A stretch of DNA of 64,000 nucleotides. Source: Lentibacillus halodurans. GTDB lineage: Bacteria > Bacillota > Bacilli > Bacillales > Amphibacillaceae. Below are positions 17,544 through 27,158 of this stretch, one piece after another (positions within the stretch are counted from its first letter, which is position 1; each line of letters opens with the position of its first letter). The notes beneath the pieces are model-generated. The model made no database searches. It worked only from the letters and a program-made list of their open reading frames with translations, and had not been told where the DNA came from. The DNA is taken from NCBI RefSeq assembly GCF_900112045.1, contig NZ_FOJW01000001.1:124001-188000 (forward strand). Direction: 5' to 3'. The position numbers and the translations under genes were made by a program.

Positions 17544-18815
17544 ATGCATAAAAGCTTAGAATATATAGCAGGAAAAATTGATATCAGCCGGGATCTCATT
17601 TTATTACTGGTCATTGGGGGACTGTATTCTCTCAGTATTTTTCTTTCCAATACCTTTGTTAACATCTATTTATGGAAGCAAGCTGGAGACTATATGACCA
17701 TTGCCTTTTACAATCTGGGGATTTACTTATTCCAGCCGCTTACCTTTATACTGGCGGGAAAAATCGCCAAGAAAGTTGATCGGGTCATTGTATTGCGTTT
17801 AGGGGTAATATTCTTATCTCTATTTTTTTTGAGTGTATTACTTATTGCTGAAGAGGCTTCCAAGTACAACTTTATGCTTGGCAGTGTATTAGGTGTTGGT
17901 TATGGTTTTTACTGGCTTGCTTTCAATGTGCTTACATTTGAGATTACAGAACCCGAGTCAAGGGATTTTTTTAATGGGTTTCTTGGGGTCTTGCAGTCTT
18001 TTGCAGGCATGATCGGACCATTGCTAGCCGGCACCATCATTGCAGGCATGCAGGAAAATGTCGGCTACAGTGTTATTTTTACGATCTCGTTCATACTGTT
18101 CATCGTTGCTGTCGTGTGCAGCTTTTTCCTGAAGCGCAGAAAGGCAGAAGGACTTTTTCATTTTAAACGTGTTCTGATGGAAAGAAACCATAATAAAAAT
18201 TGGAAAAAAATTTTAAACGCCCATGTTTCACAGGGACTTCGGGAAGGTATATTTTTATTTGTCATTTCCATTTGGGTGTTCATTACGACCCAAAGTGAAT
18301 TTGCTTTAGGGATGTTTAACCTGTTCCTCTCAGGTTTATCATTTGTCTTTTACTTTATCGTAACAAAATGGGTTAAACCGTCATTAAGAAAAAAAGCAAT
18401 CCTGACAGGTGCGTTGATTTTATATTTCTCTGTTTACATCATTCTGTTTAATATCAATTATACCCAGCTGATGATATATGCTGTTCTCATCGGTATTGCA
18501 TATCCGATTATTAACGTTCCGTATGCTTCACTGACCTATGATGTGATTGGAAAGGCATGGAAGGCCAAGGAATTCCGTGTTGAATATATTGTTGTCAGGG
18601 AATTATTCGTTAATATCGGCAGGGTGTCGTCGATTGTCACTTTCCTGATAGCCATTACACTATTTCCTGCAGAAACAATTATTCCATATCTACTTGCCAT
18701 ATTTGGTCTTGGGCATTTGTTTATATATTTGTTTGTAAATAATATTTATTTGGGGAGTCCAGGAAAAAAAGATGCTATCACGAAAGAGCCGTTAACTGAT
18801 GAAAAAAATCGGTAA
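17544..18815 (+). CDS. yqgE: MFS transporter (YqgE-like)
   Basis: This is a 423-residue membrane protein with about 12 hydrophobic helices and the N-terminal pattern DLILLLVIGGLYSLSIFLSN, matching a major-facilitator family member found between sodA and pbpA in Bacilli. A basic loop between helices 6 and 7 (KRRKAEGLFHFKR, about residue 197) fits the MFS 6+6 layout. The substrate is unknown. ATG 17544 follows AAAGGAG. It is likely transcribed alone, since a promoter for the next gene lies just after its stop. Confidence 0.82.
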   Translation: MHKSLEYIAGKIDISRDLILLLVIGGLYSLSIFLSNTFVNIYLWKQAGDYMTIAFYNLGIYLFQPLTFILAGKIAKKVDRVIVLRLGVIFLSLFFLSVLLIAEEASKYNFMLGSVLGVGYGFYWLAFNVLTFEITEPESRDFFNGFLGVLQSFAGMIGPLLAGTIIAGMQENVGYSVIFTISFILFIVAVVCSFFLKRRKAEGLFHFKRVLMERNHNKNWKKILNAHVSQGLREGIFLFVISIWVFITTQSEFALGMFNLFLSGLSFVFYFIVTKWVKPSLRKKAILTGALILYFSVYIILFNINYTQLMIYAVLIGIAYPIINVPYASLTYDVIGKAWKAKEFRVEYIVVRELFVNIGRVSSIVTFLIAITLFPAETIIPYLLAIFGLGHLFIYLFVNNIYLGSPGKKDAITKEPLTDEKNR

Positions 18816-18820
18816 ACATC

Positions 18821-18849
18821 TTAGAATTCAGGTCAAAACATGGTATAAT
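18821..18849 (+). promoter_or_regulatory. Promoter of the class B PBP gene
   Basis: TTAGAA at 18821, 17 bases, then an extended -10, TGG-TATAAT (hexamer 18844–18849). Confidence 0.6.
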
Positions 18850-18884
18850 ATAATGACATAATTGGTTAAGGTTTAGGGTGAGGA

Positions 18885-20951
18885 ATGATGGTTTCAAAAA
18901 AGAAGAAAAAGAAAAAAGCACAACTTCCCTTTCGGTTAAATATATTATTTTTTATCGTCTTTTTATTGTTTTCGGCTTTAGTACTCCAATTAGGTGTTGT
19001 TCAGATTTTAAATGGCGAGGCATTTCAGGCAGAGATTGACCGGACTACAAATGATTATACAGAGGTTCCGGTCCCGCGCGGAAAAATGTATGACCGTAAC
19101 GGTAACCTGATTGTCGGAAACGATGCTGAATATTCGATAACGTATACACCCGAAAAGGGAACACAGGCATCGGAAAGGCTGGACGTTGCAGAAAAACTGG
19201 CCGAATACATTTCCATGGGTTCAGAAAAATATTTGAATGCCATTACTGAACGGGACAAAAAAGAGTACTGGTATTTGAATAATACTGAAGAAGCGGAAAG
19301 CCTGCTGACCGTTGAAGAAACGGAAGAAATGGATAATGGTGAAGCGTATAATGAAACGTTGGAGCGCATTGATGAAGAAAAGGTAAATGATTATTCCAAA
19401 CAGCAGCTTGAAGTGATCGCTATTAAAAAGGAAATGGATAAAGCGATGGCCCTGACACCGCAAGTTATTAAAAACGACGATGTAACACCTGAGGAATTTG
19501 CACGTGTCTCTGCCCGGCTTGATGAGCTTCCCGGTGTGAATGCCACTACCGACTGGAACCGGGAATATCCATATGATGAAACATTCCGTGACTTTGCCGG
19601 CTCTATTACATCAGAGTCACAGGGCATTCCGGCTGAAAAAGAAGATTATTACCTCACCAGAGGCTACAGCCGGAATGACCGCGTTGGGGATAGCGGTCTG
19701 GAGGAACAATACGAAAATGCTCTGAGAGGCCGCAAAGAAAAGATTCAATACACGACGAACAGTAATGGTACGGTTGTTGACTCGGATGTTGTGGTGGAAG
19801 GTGAACGCGGAAAAGATCTTGTACTGACAGTTGATATGGAACTGCAGCAAGAAATTGATAAGGTTCTCCGTGAAGAAATACAAACAGCAGTTCAAAATCA
19901 GCCAAGTGAAAACAAATATTTGGAAGACGCCATGGCTGTTGTCTTGAATCCGAAAACAGGTGAAATCCTGGCTGCTGCTGGCCAGCATTATGACCATGAG
20001 GAAAATGAATTTTCGAACACGGGAACATCTGCTATCTATAATGCCAATGCTCCCGGATCAGCTGTTAAAGGAGCTACTGTATTGGGAGGTTATCAGTCAG
20101 GCGTCATCGAGCAAGGCCAGCAATTCTATGATGAACCGATTCAAATCGCCGATACGCCGGAAAAAAGTTCCTGGAGGAATCTGGGTTGGGTTAACGATCT
20201 TGAAGCATTGGAACAATCGTCCAACGTATACATGTTTTATATCGCCATGCGTATGGGCGGTGAGTATAATTTTCAGCAAAATAAATCGATCAATATTGAT
20301 TATGCTGCTTTCCAGGAAATGCGCAATTATTTTAGCCAGTTCGGATTGGGTGTCCCGACCGGGGTGGATTTCCCATATGAATCAACGGGATATGAAGGGT
20401 CAAATCCGGATGCGGGTAATCTGCTTGACCTCGCGATTGGACAATACGATATCTATACAACGATGCAAATGGCGCAGTATGTATCCACAATCGCTAATGA
20501 TGGCTACCGTGTCCGGCCGCACTTCATGAAAGAAATCCGAAATCCGATTCCACATGATGAAGACCTAGGCCCTATATACAAAAGCAATGATACGGAAGTT
20601 ATGAATCGGATCCAGATGAGTGACAGCCATATAGAACGTGTTCAGGAAGGGTTCCGCAGGGTTTTCCAGGCTCCCAATGGTACCGCCTCAAATTATTTTG
20701 CCGACAAGTCATATGAGGCGGCAGGTAAGACTGGTACCGCTGAATATGATATCTATGAAAATGGTGAACTACAGGCTTCAACTGAAAATCTGTCGCTTAT
20801 CGGGTACGCACCATATGACGATCCGGAAGTCGCTTTTGCACTGATAGTACCACATGTAGGAAAAGGAAATGACCATCCAATCAACCACAAAATTGGTCAA
20901 GGTATATTAGATGCTTACTTTGAATTACAAAATGAAGATGAAGAAGAATAA
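18885..20951 (+). CDS. pbpA: Class B penicillin-binding protein (PBP2A-like transpeptidase)
   Basis: This enzyme cross-links peptidoglycan during lateral wall growth and is anchored in the membrane with the catalytic domain outside. After a lysine-rich N-terminus there is one membrane segment (about residues 17–41), a dimerisation domain and the transpeptidase domain with the three signature motifs: S392-x-x-K395 (SAVK), S445-x-N447 (SSN) and K615-T-G617. It has 688 residues. ATG 18885 and ATG 18888 are adjacent; SD spacing slightly favours the second. The position between yqgE and pstS is that of B. subtilis pbpA, and the start RLNILFFIVF resembles it. Confidence 0.93.
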   Translation: MMVSKKKKKKKAQLPFRLNILFFIVFLLFSALVLQLGVVQILNGEAFQAEIDRTTNDYTEVPVPRGKMYDRNGNLIVGNDAEYSITYTPEKGTQASERLDVAEKLAEYISMGSEKYLNAITERDKKEYWYLNNTEEAESLLTVEETEEMDNGEAYNETLERIDEEKVNDYSKQQLEVIAIKKEMDKAMALTPQVIKNDDVTPEEFARVSARLDELPGVNATTDWNREYPYDETFRDFAGSITSESQGIPAEKEDYYLTRGYSRNDRVGDSGLEEQYENALRGRKEKIQYTTNSNGTVVDSDVVVEGERGKDLVLTVDMELQQEIDKVLREEIQTAVQNQPSENKYLEDAMAVVLNPKTGEILAAAGQHYDHEENEFSNTGTSAIYNANAPGSAVKGATVLGGYQSGVIEQGQQFYDEPIQIADTPEKSSWRNLGWVNDLEALEQSSNVYMFYIAMRMGGEYNFQQNKSINIDYAAFQEMRNYFSQFGLGVPTGVDFPYESTGYEGSNPDAGNLLDLAIGQYDIYTTMQMAQYVSTIANDGYRVRPHFMKEIRNPIPHDEDLGPIYKSNDTEVMNRIQMSDSHIERVQEGFRRVFQAPNGTASNYFADKSYEAAGKTGTAEYDIYENGELQASTENLSLIGYAPYDDPEVAFALIVPHVGKGNDHPINHKIGQGILDAYFELQNEDEEE

Positions 20952-20963
20952 AATTGCCTTCAC

Positions 20964-21003
20964 AACAGCCTAAACCCTTAATTAAGCGTTTAGGCTGTTT
21001 TTT
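20964..21003 (+). terminator. Intrinsic terminator after pbpA
   Basis: AACAGCCTAAAC pairs with GTTTAGGCTGTT, followed by a T-run. Confidence 0.87.
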
Positions 21004-21030
21004 TATGGCTTAAGATGGCTAGTCCATAAA

Positions 21031-21084
21031 CCACTTTTATGACACTTTTCATAACTATAATCGAATCCAGTTGCATAAAAGTGG
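21031..21084. repeat. 11-bp inverted repeat upstream of the Pho boxes
   Basis: CCACTTTTATG (21031–21041) and CATAAAAGTGG (21074–21084) are perfect inverted copies separated by 32 bases. No T-run follows the right arm. It lies 80 bases before the Pho boxes and may be an operator, a longer-range hairpin or an insertion remnant. Confidence 0.5.
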
Positions 21085-21165
21085 CATTTTCCTTTAAAAC
21101 ATAATCTTATTTTTCTCGTCTGATATACGATTGTAAGGGTAGAAGCACTCAATGAATCTACCAAC

Positions 21166-21219
21166 TTTACGTTATTTTTACAGTCTATTAATAGGGAATT
21201 AACAATGATTCGTTATGAT
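21166..21219 (+). promoter_or_regulatory. Pho box (four PhoP half-sites) and pstS promoter
   Basis: Four hexamers of the PhoP consensus TT(A/T)ACA begin at 21166 (TTTACG), 21177 (TTTACA), 21188 (TTAATA) and 21199 (TTAACA), spaced exactly 11 bases, one helical turn. A -10 candidate TATGAT lies at 21214–21219. This is the architecture of PhoP-activated promoters in Bacillus, so the pst operon should be induced by phosphate starvation. Confidence 0.85.
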
Positions 21220-21279
21220 TGAAATGTACCAAAGATGAAGGAATTCATTTTTACATCTAATAACAGGAGGTATTGATTC

Positions 21280-22209
21280 ATGAAGAAAAAGTTATGGTTA
21301 ATAGCATTCGCATTTTTGCTGATCGGGCTGCTGGTTGCCTGCGGTTCGGATTCTGAAGCGGATGATGATGCGGGTGATGAAAACAATGAAAATAACGAAA
21401 GCAATGAAGAAACAGATAGTGAGGCTTCAGGCACACTAACCATTTCAGGCTCAAGTGCCATGCAGCCATTAGTTGCAGCTGCGGCAGAACAATTTATGGC
21501 TGATAACCCAGAAGCAGATATACAGGTTAATGCTGGCGGATCTGGTACAGGGTTGAGTGAAGTGTCTGAGGACAGTGTTGATATCGGGAATTCAGATGTC
21601 TTTGCTGAAGAAAAAGATGGCATACCTGCAGATGAACTTACCGATCATAAAGTTGCGGTAGTCGGTATGGCGCCGGTTGTTCATCCGGACACTGGCATTA
21701 CGGATATTTCAAAGGAAGACCTTATCAAAGTATTTACCGGAGAGATCACCAATTGGTCCGAACTCGGAGGCAATGATCAGGAAATCGTGCTTGTCAATCG
21801 TCCGGAATCTTCCGGTACTAGAGCAACCTTTGAGAAATTCGGTATTGATGGAAATACCCCTGCCGAAGGTGTAACAGAAGACTCTTCAAATACCGTGAAG
21901 CAAATTGTCAGTGAGACTGAAGGAGCTATAGGCTATCTGGCATTCTCCTACTTCACAGGTGACGATGTTACACCGTTGTCACTGGATGGAGTAGAAGCAA
22001 ATGACGAGAATGTGCAAAGCGGTGACTATCCAATTTGGGCATATCAACATTCATACACAAAAGGTGAGCCTACAGGTCTGGCTAAAGAATTTCTGGAATA
22101 TCTGATGAGTGATGAGATTCAGGAAGGACTTGTTCCAGAGCAAGGTTATATTGCTTCCACCAAAATGGAAGTTGAGCGGGATGCAGAAGGCAATCAGACT
22201 GAAAAATAA
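21280..22209 (+). CDS. pstS: Phosphate-binding lipoprotein PstS
   Basis: PstS captures phosphate outside the membrane and delivers it to PstCA. The 309-residue precursor has a lipoprotein signal peptide with lipobox LLVAC and lipidation at C21, then a very acidic linker (about residues 23–50) and the binding domain starting with GTLTISGSSAMQPL. Phosphate-contact motifs are GSSA, the GSGTGLSE loop and RPESSGTR. The acidic linker suggests a salty habitat, by inference. ATG 21280 follows ACAGGAGG. A hairpin between this gene and pstC probably keeps PstS expression above that of the permease. Confidence 0.96.
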   Translation: MKKKLWLIAFAFLLIGLLVACGSDSEADDDAGDENNENNESNEETDSEASGTLTISGSSAMQPLVAAAAEQFMADNPEADIQVNAGGSGTGLSEVSEDSVDIGNSDVFAEEKDGIPADELTDHKVAVVGMAPVVHPDTGITDISKEDLIKVFTGEITNWSELGGNDQEIVLVNRPESSGTRATFEKFGIDGNTPAEGVTEDSSNTVKQIVSETEGAIGYLAFSYFTGDDVTPLSLDGVEANDENVQSGDYPIWAYQHSYTKGEPTGLAKEFLEYLMSDEIQEGLVPEQGYIASTKMEVERDAEGNQTEK

Positions 22210-22236
22210 CAAACTGACATGAATAATGAGGTATTA

Positions 22237-22263
22237 GGGTAAACGAACGTCATTCGTTTACTC
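22237..22263 (+). terminator. pstS–pstC intercistronic hairpin (partial terminator or stabiliser)
   Basis: GTAAACGAA and TTCGTTTAC form nine perfect pairs with a 5-base loop, extendable by two pairs, with no long T-run. It probably attenuates read-through or protects the pstS mRNA 3' end. Confidence 0.6.
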
Positions 22264-22293
22264 TATTGCCTTGTACAGGAGTGTATAAATGGT

Positions 22294-23226
22294 ATGAAAA
22301 CTATATCTGCAGCTGAAAACACTGCAAAGCAAAGATTAATAAAAACTTCGGGAAAAAATGATCGTGGTGAATTAAGAGGAAAAATTATTATCTCAATCGC
22401 TGCATTTATTATTATTCTAGCAACTATTTCTATAACTGTGTTCTTAGCTGTAAAAGGATTGCAGGCTTTTGTTGCAGACGGTGTGAATCCCATAACGTTT
22501 CTAACTTCGACAAATTGGAATCCAACTGACGACGGTTCTTCCCAGCTTGGAGCATTTCCGTTTATTTTCGGATCATTGGCAGTTACTTTGCTTTCAGCTC
22601 TTATTGCAGCACCGATAGGTATAGGTGGTGCCATTTTCATGACTGAAATTGCCCCTTCCTGGGGACGCAAAGTTTTACAGCCAGTCATTGAATTGCTTGT
22701 CGGCATTCCAAGCGTTGTTTATGGGTTTATTGGACTAAGTGTATTAGTACCGTTTATTCGTGATCATTTTCCCGGGATAGGATATAGTCTTATTGCTGGA
22801 GTTATTGTCCTGTCCGTTATGATTCTTCCAACCATAACTTCCATTTCAACAGATGCAATGGCTTCTCTGCCTGACCATCTGAGGGATGGATCCTATGCGC
22901 TTGGTGCTACCAGATGGCAGACAATACGAAAAGTGCTGATGCCAGCTGTTATGCCTTCATTATGGACAGCAATTATTCTGGGAATGGCCAGGGCTTTTGG
23001 GGAAGCACTGGCTGTACAGATGGTAATTGGCAACGTAAGGGACTTGCCATCGTCCATATTTGATACGACAGCAACATTGACATCCATTATCACGCTTAAT
23101 ATGGGCCACACCACCTATGGAAGTCCCGAAAATAATGCTTTGTGGTCCATGGGATTAATATTGCTGCTGATATCATTCATTTTTATTATGATTGTCAGAT
23201 TTCTGTCAGCCAGGAGGCGTGTATAA
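22294..23226 (+). CDS. pstC: Phosphate ABC transporter permease PstC
   Basis: One of two membrane subunits of the Pst high-affinity phosphate importer. It has 310 residues with about six transmembrane helices, and the ABC-permease EAA loop is recognisable as ALGATRWQTIRKVLMPA near residue 205. ATG 22294 is used because the ATG at 22288 stops after two codons; the SD (AGGAGTG) is a little far at about 12 bases, which may lower translation relative to pstS. Its stop overlaps the pstA start by one base. Confidence 0.94.
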   Translation: MKTISAAENTAKQRLIKTSGKNDRGELRGKIIISIAAFIIILATISITVFLAVKGLQAFVADGVNPITFLTSTNWNPTDDGSSQLGAFPFIFGSLAVTLLSALIAAPIGIGGAIFMTEIAPSWGRKVLQPVIELLVGIPSVVYGFIGLSVLVPFIRDHFPGIGYSLIAGVIVLSVMILPTITSISTDAMASLPDHLRDGSYALGATRWQTIRKVLMPAVMPSLWTAIILGMARAFGEALAVQMVIGNVRDLPSSIFDTTATLTSIITLNMGHTTYGSPENNALWSMGLILLLISFIFIMIVRFLSARRRV

Positions 23227-24116
23227 TGAATTCGAAGCTAGCGGATAAAATGGCAACCGGTGTGTTTGTGTTAATTGCTTTGATTTTTATATCACTGCTG
23301 ACAGCATTGTTTTCGTATATTTTAATGCGTGGATTACCGGTTATATCGTGGGATTTTTTAACAGAAGCATCAAGTGTCGTGCGTGAAGGTGGAGGCATTC
23401 GCGATCAATTATTCAACTCGTTTTATATTTTGTTCGTAACCCTTGTTATTACTGTACCACTGGGAGTTGCAGGCGGTATCTATCTTGCCGAGTATGCAAA
23501 ACCCGGCAAAATTACCAATTTTATACGGACATGTATTGAAATGCTTGCATCGCTTCCATCAATTGTAGTAGGTATGTTTGGCTTGCTGCTATTCGTTAAC
23601 TTAACGGGATGGGGATACTCTATTATTGGAGGTGCACTTGCACTGACAATGTTCAACATCCCTGTTATGGTTCGTGTGACTGAGGATGCCATTAGGAGTG
23701 TCCCGGCTGATCAAAAACAAGCCAGCCTTGCACTTGGTATGACCAAATGGCATACGATTAAAACGGTTATCTTGCCTTCTGCATTTCCGGGCATCCTGAC
23801 AGGAACGATACTTGCTTCAGGCAGAATATTTGGTGAGGCTGCGGCATTGTTGTTCACAGTAGGATTAAGCACACCTGAACTGGATTATACCAATTGGAAC
23901 CCATTTGCTGAAACATCACCATTAAATCTCTTTCGTCCAGCTGAAACATTGGCAGTGCACATCTGGGCCGTTAATACAAATGGTATAATGCCTGATGTTA
24001 CTGAAATAGCAGCTGGCGCATCAGCTGTACTCGTATTATCTATTTTATTATTTAATTTATTGGCACGATTTGTCGGGAAGATCATTGAACAGAAATTAAC
24101 TGCAAATAAAAAGTAG
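23226..24116 (+). CDS. pstA: Phosphate ABC transporter permease PstA
   Basis: The second membrane subunit of the Pst importer, 296 residues with six predicted helices, and an EAA loop at [17 protein letters not shown] (about residue 175). The ATG at 23226 overlaps the pstC stop (TAATG) and follows CAGGAGG, the classical coupled arrangement. Longer in-frame starts inside pstC add residues that are not homologous. It forms the translocation channel with PstC and is energised by PstB. Confidence 0.94.
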   Translation: MNSKLADKMATGVFVLIALIFISLLTALFSYILMRGLPVISWDFLTEASSVVREGGGIRDQLFNSFYILFVTLVITVPLGVAGGIYLAEYAKPGKITNFIRTCIEMLASLPSIVVGMFGLLLFVNLTGWGYSIIGGALALTMFNIPVMVRVTEDAIRSVPADQKQASLALGMTKWHTIKTVILPSAFPGILTGTILASGRIFGEAAALLFTVGLSTPELDYTNWNPFAETSPLNLFRPAETLAVHIWAVNTNGIMPDVTEIAAGASAVLVLSILLFNLLARFVGKIIEQKLTANKK

Positions 24117-24124
24117 GTGAAAAT

Positions 24125-24931
24125 ATGATAACTGCTGAGAAACCACTTCAACGGAAACAGTCGGATCCACAACCAGCCAGTTCCATCATTGAAACACGTC
24201 ATTTAATCATTTCATACGGGCCTACAGTTGCGGTGGATAATGTGTCATTGCTTTTTAGAAAAAATAGTATAACTGCATTGATTGGACCATCGGGCTGTGG
24301 AAAGTCAACCTTTTTAAGAAGTATTAATCGGATGAATGATATCATTCCAAGTGCTCGTTATGAAGGAGATATTATTTATGAAGACGTCAATCTGTTAGAT
24401 AAAAACATCGATGTCACTGCTTTGCGTAAAGAAATTGGCATGGTATTTCAAAAACCCAATCCATTTGCCAAATCCATTTACAATAACATCGCCCATGCAT
24501 TGAAATTCTATAACATTAAGAAGAAAAAAAAGCTGGATGAACTGGTAGAAGACAGCTTAAGGAAAGCGGCATTATGGGATGAGGTGAAAGATCGTTTGCA
24601 TGACTCGGCTTATTCACTTTCCGGCGGTCAGCAGCAGCGGCTGTGCATTGCCAGAACACTTGCGATGAAACCGAATGTTATATTGCTTGACGAACCTTCT
24701 TCGGCATTGGATCCAATTGCTAATGCAAAAATCGAAGAACTGATCATCCAGCTTAAAAAGCACTATACTATAATTATTGTAACGCATAATATGCAGCAGG
24801 CGAGCCGAATATCGGATGAAACTGCTTTCTTTTTGAATGGCCACGTCATTGAACATGGCGAAACAAACCAGCTATTTATGAATCCAGTACAAAAAGAAAC
24901 TGAAGCTTATATTTCAGGCAAATTTGGATAG
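24125..24931 (+). CDS. pstB1: Phosphate ABC transporter ATPase PstB, first copy
   Basis: ATP-binding subunit of the Pst importer. Walker A is GPSGCGKST near residue 57, the signature [15 protein letters not shown] near 165, and Walker [14 protein letters not shown] near 187; the switch histidine is in VTHNMQQA. It has 268 residues. It starts 9 bases after pstA with TAGGTGA. Two tandem pstB genes also occur in B. subtilis (pstBA, pstBB); this one has a longer N-terminal extension (about 20 residues) and a lysine-rich KKKKKL insert. Confidence 0.94.
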   Translation: MITAEKPLQRKQSDPQPASSIIETRHLIISYGPTVAVDNVSLLFRKNSITALIGPSGCGKSTFLRSINRMNDIIPSARYEGDIIYEDVNLLDKNIDVTALRKEIGMVFQKPNPFAKSIYNNIAHALKFYNIKKKKKLDELVEDSLRKAALWDEVKDRLHDSAYSLSGGQQQRLCIARTLAMKPNVILLDEPSSALDPIANAKIEELIIQLKKHYTIIIVTHNMQQASRISDETAFFLNGHVIEHGETNQLFMNPVQKETEAYISGKFG

Positions 24932-24942
24932 GAGGGATTGAA

Positions 24943-25719
24943 TTGACGACTGCTGCTTTAAAACAGGAAACCGTTTTTGACATTAACGAAATGAATCTGT
25001 GGTATGATCAGTTTCATGCCCTGAAAGATATCACATTCCCAATCCATAAAAAAGAAGTTACAGCCATTATAGGCCCTTCCGGCTGCGGAAAATCAACATT
25101 TATTAAATCACTGAACCTGATGGCATCGCGTATTCCGGGCGTAAAAATGACAGGTGACATTACATTCAATCATCAAAATATCATTATAAACAAACCGAAT
25201 CTTGTTGATCTGCGCAAGAAAGTTGGTATGATTTTTCAAAAGGGCAATCCATTTCCGCAATCCATCTTTGAAAATGTTGCATATGGACCGAAAATTCACG
25301 GCATACGAAACAAAAAAAGACTCCAGGAAATGGTGGAAGATTCCTTGAAAAAAACGGCACTTTGGGATGAGGTGAAAGATCGGCTGAACGTCAACGCATT
25401 TGACCTATCAGGTGGCCAGCAGCAGCGTCTCTGCATTGCCCGGGCGATTGCAACGAATCCGGACGTCATTCTATTCGATGAGCCAACGTCAGCTCTGGAT
25501 CCCGTTTCAGCTAATAAAATTGAGGAATTGATATTGAATTTAAAACAAAATTATACCATTGTCATTGTCACGCATAACATGCAGCAGGCCGCAAGAATTT
25601 CCGATAAAACAGCCTTCTTTTTGCATGGCCGAATGATTGAACATGGCGACACCAATCAATTATTTTCAAACCCTAAAAATAAAGAAACAGAAGAATATAT
25701 TACCGGACGGTTTGGCTAA
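24943..25719 (+). CDS. pstB2: Phosphate ABC transporter ATPase PstB, second copy
   Basis: Paralogue of the preceding gene, 258 residues, with Walker [10 protein letters not shown], signature [15 protein letters not shown] and Walker [14 protein letters not shown]. The start is TTG 24943 behind GGAGGGA; no ATG fits. Long stretches are shared with the first copy (for example [13 protein letters not shown] against [13 protein letters not shown]), consistent with an old tandem duplication. Both may pair with PstCA as homo- or heterodimer; which is used cannot be read from sequence. Confidence 0.94.
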   Translation: MTTAALKQETVFDINEMNLWYDQFHALKDITFPIHKKEVTAIIGPSGCGKSTFIKSLNLMASRIPGVKMTGDITFNHQNIIINKPNLVDLRKKVGMIFQKGNPFPQSIFENVAYGPKIHGIRNKKRLQEMVEDSLKKTALWDEVKDRLNVNAFDLSGGQQQRLCIARAIATNPDVILFDEPTSALDPVSANKIEELILNLKQNYTIVIVTHNMQQAARISDKTAFFLHGRMIEHGDTNQLFSNPKNKETEEYITGRFG

Positions 25720-25741
25720 TAAATGACAGGGAGATGTTCAT

Positions 25742-26398
25742 ATGGGAAACAGAGAGCAGTTTCAGTCAGAACTGAATCAGATTAAAGAAGAAATAATCAA
25801 ACTTTCAACTGCGTCTGAAGAAGCGTTAATGCAATCGATTGATGCTTTATATAACTTGGATGTAGTGTTAGCGGAACAAGTGCTTGAACATGATAAAGAG
25901 ATTGATAGACGTGAAAGGGTAATCAATGATAAAACCATTCTTCTAATAGCAAAACAGCAGCCAGTCGCTACCGATCTGCGTCGGCTGGTTATCGCTCTGC
26001 AAATAACGAATGATATTGAGCGTATGGCTGACAACGCCAAAAATATCGCCAAATCAACACTTCATCTTGGTGAGGATCATCATTTGTCGATCCATCAAGG
26101 GATAAAAGAAATGCGGGATATGGCAATTGATATGAATCATACGGCGATGCATGCATTTCAGTATGAAGACATTTCCATTGCCGGTAAACTATCTGAAATG
26201 GATGATAAGGTCGATAAACTGTATGAAGGAATTATCCACGATTTATTGTCCGAGACGGCAACAAATCCTGAAAAAATCCAGTACGTCATGCAAATGGCCT
26301 TCAGCGCACGCTATATAGAGCGATTTGCCGACCATATAACAAACATTGGTGAAAGTATTTTATATCTTGTAAAAGGTGAATCGTTTAAATTGAACTAA
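25742..26398 (+). CDS. phoU: Phosphate signalling regulator PhoU
   Basis: PhoU is a cytoplasmic two-bundle helical protein that links Pst transport state to the PhoR–PhoP system and restrains phosphate uptake. The 218-residue protein shows both repeats with the metal-binding motifs (ERMADNAKNIAK near residue 98 and ERFADHITNIGE near 200). ATG 25742 follows a GGGAG site, 22 bases after pstB2; it is the last gene of the pst operon. Confidence 0.94.
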   Translation: MGNREQFQSELNQIKEEIIKLSTASEEALMQSIDALYNLDVVLAEQVLEHDKEIDRRERVINDKTILLIAKQQPVATDLRRLVIALQITNDIERMADNAKNIAKSTLHLGEDHHLSIHQGIKEMRDMAIDMNHTAMHAFQYEDISIAGKLSEMDDKVDKLYEGIIHDLLSETATNPEKIQYVMQMAFSARYIERFADHITNIGESILYLVKGESFKLN

Positions 26399-26583
26399 TT
26401 TAATGCATGTTTCGCGTTCTGCCGTTATGCCTCCGAAGTTTTCCCTCATGCTTCGGGAACATTGATCATAGTGCCCCCATTGTGCTGAGGTAACGAGCGA
26501 AGAAGCCTTACGAGTTACCATAGGGGAGCGAAGTTTTCAGACAGCAGGCGAAGTATCACCAGTCAACGAAAAGAGCCAATTTT
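26399..26583. other. Structured intergenic segment without genes
   Basis: Between phoU and a convergent gene. CCGAAG/CTTCGG forms a hairpin at about 26433–26456. A larger imperfect hairpin spans about 26472–26535 (CCCCAT…GGTAAC with GTTACC…ATAGGGG). The word GCGAAG or CCGAAG recurs five times. No coding pattern is seen; it may be another repeat element or a terminator complex. Confidence 0.4.
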
Positions 26584-26614
26584 AAAAAGCTGTATTGTGT
26601 CTGGCAATACAGCT
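26584..26614 (-). terminator. Terminator of the minus-strand MltG-like gene
   Basis: Read on the minus strand, AGCTGTATTG pairs with CAATACAGCT and is followed by TTTTT. It overlaps the stop codon of the gene. Confidence 0.8.
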
Positions 26615-27149
26615 AGTTTGTAATGGTTTCGGCAATTTCGTTATAATCCATATCACTCGTCAGTTCGAATTCACCCAGCTGAACAAGTTGACTGTAGTCT
26701 TCATCCTCCAGATATTGTGTGAACGCATCAGCATCATCGATAATATCATTTTCAGCAAGTGTTTGGCTGATTTCCGATGGTGCAACGCCAGACTCGACTG
26801 TCAGCGTATAGGTCGTTGGACTGTCTTTATCCGCGTCTTCTTCGCTGTTTTCCTGCTCTTGACCACTGTCATTGCCATCATCTTGTTCATCAGATACGTC
26901 GTCGCCTTGGTCTTCGTTGTCACTGTTGTCAGCGTCTTCCGTATTGTTATCGTCAGACTGTACAGAAACGGAAATATATTCGGACTCTGTCAGTACATGA
27001 TACCCATCTGATTTGAGGGCTTCAATCATATCCTCAGTTGCGATATCTTCTGTATTACTTTGTGAGTCACCAGCAAAATAAAACACACCAAGCAGGATGA
27101 TGCCGGCGGTTAACAGACCAATTGCAAATGAACGAATCGTTTGTTTCAT
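26613..27149 (-). CDS. Short membrane-anchored MltG/YceG-like protein
   Basis: This is a 178-residue protein with one N-terminal membrane helix (about residues 7–27), an extremely acidic linker (about 67–110, almost all D, E, N, S) and a C-terminal domain (YTLTVESGVAPSEISQTL…AFTQYLEDEDYSQLVQLGEF) that resembles the LysM-like subdomain of MltG endolytic transglycosylases. The catalytic part of MltG, with its glutamate, is absent, so it is unlikely to be an active glycan-cleaving enzyme by itself; it may bind peptidoglycan or regulate. It is downstream of a small membrane protein in the same direction. Bacilli carry small genes (yqzC/yqzD) here. Confidence 0.6.
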   Translation of the reverse strand: MKQTIRSFAIGLLTAGIILLGVFYFAGDSQSNTEDIATEDMIEALKSDGYHVLTESEYISVSVQSDDNNTEDADNSDNEDQGDDVSDEQDDGNDSGQEQENSEEDADKDSPTTYTLTVESGVAPSEISQTLAENDIIDDADAFTQYLEDEDYSQLVQLGEFELTSDMDYNEIAETITN

Positions 27150-27158
27150 AATGTTCCC

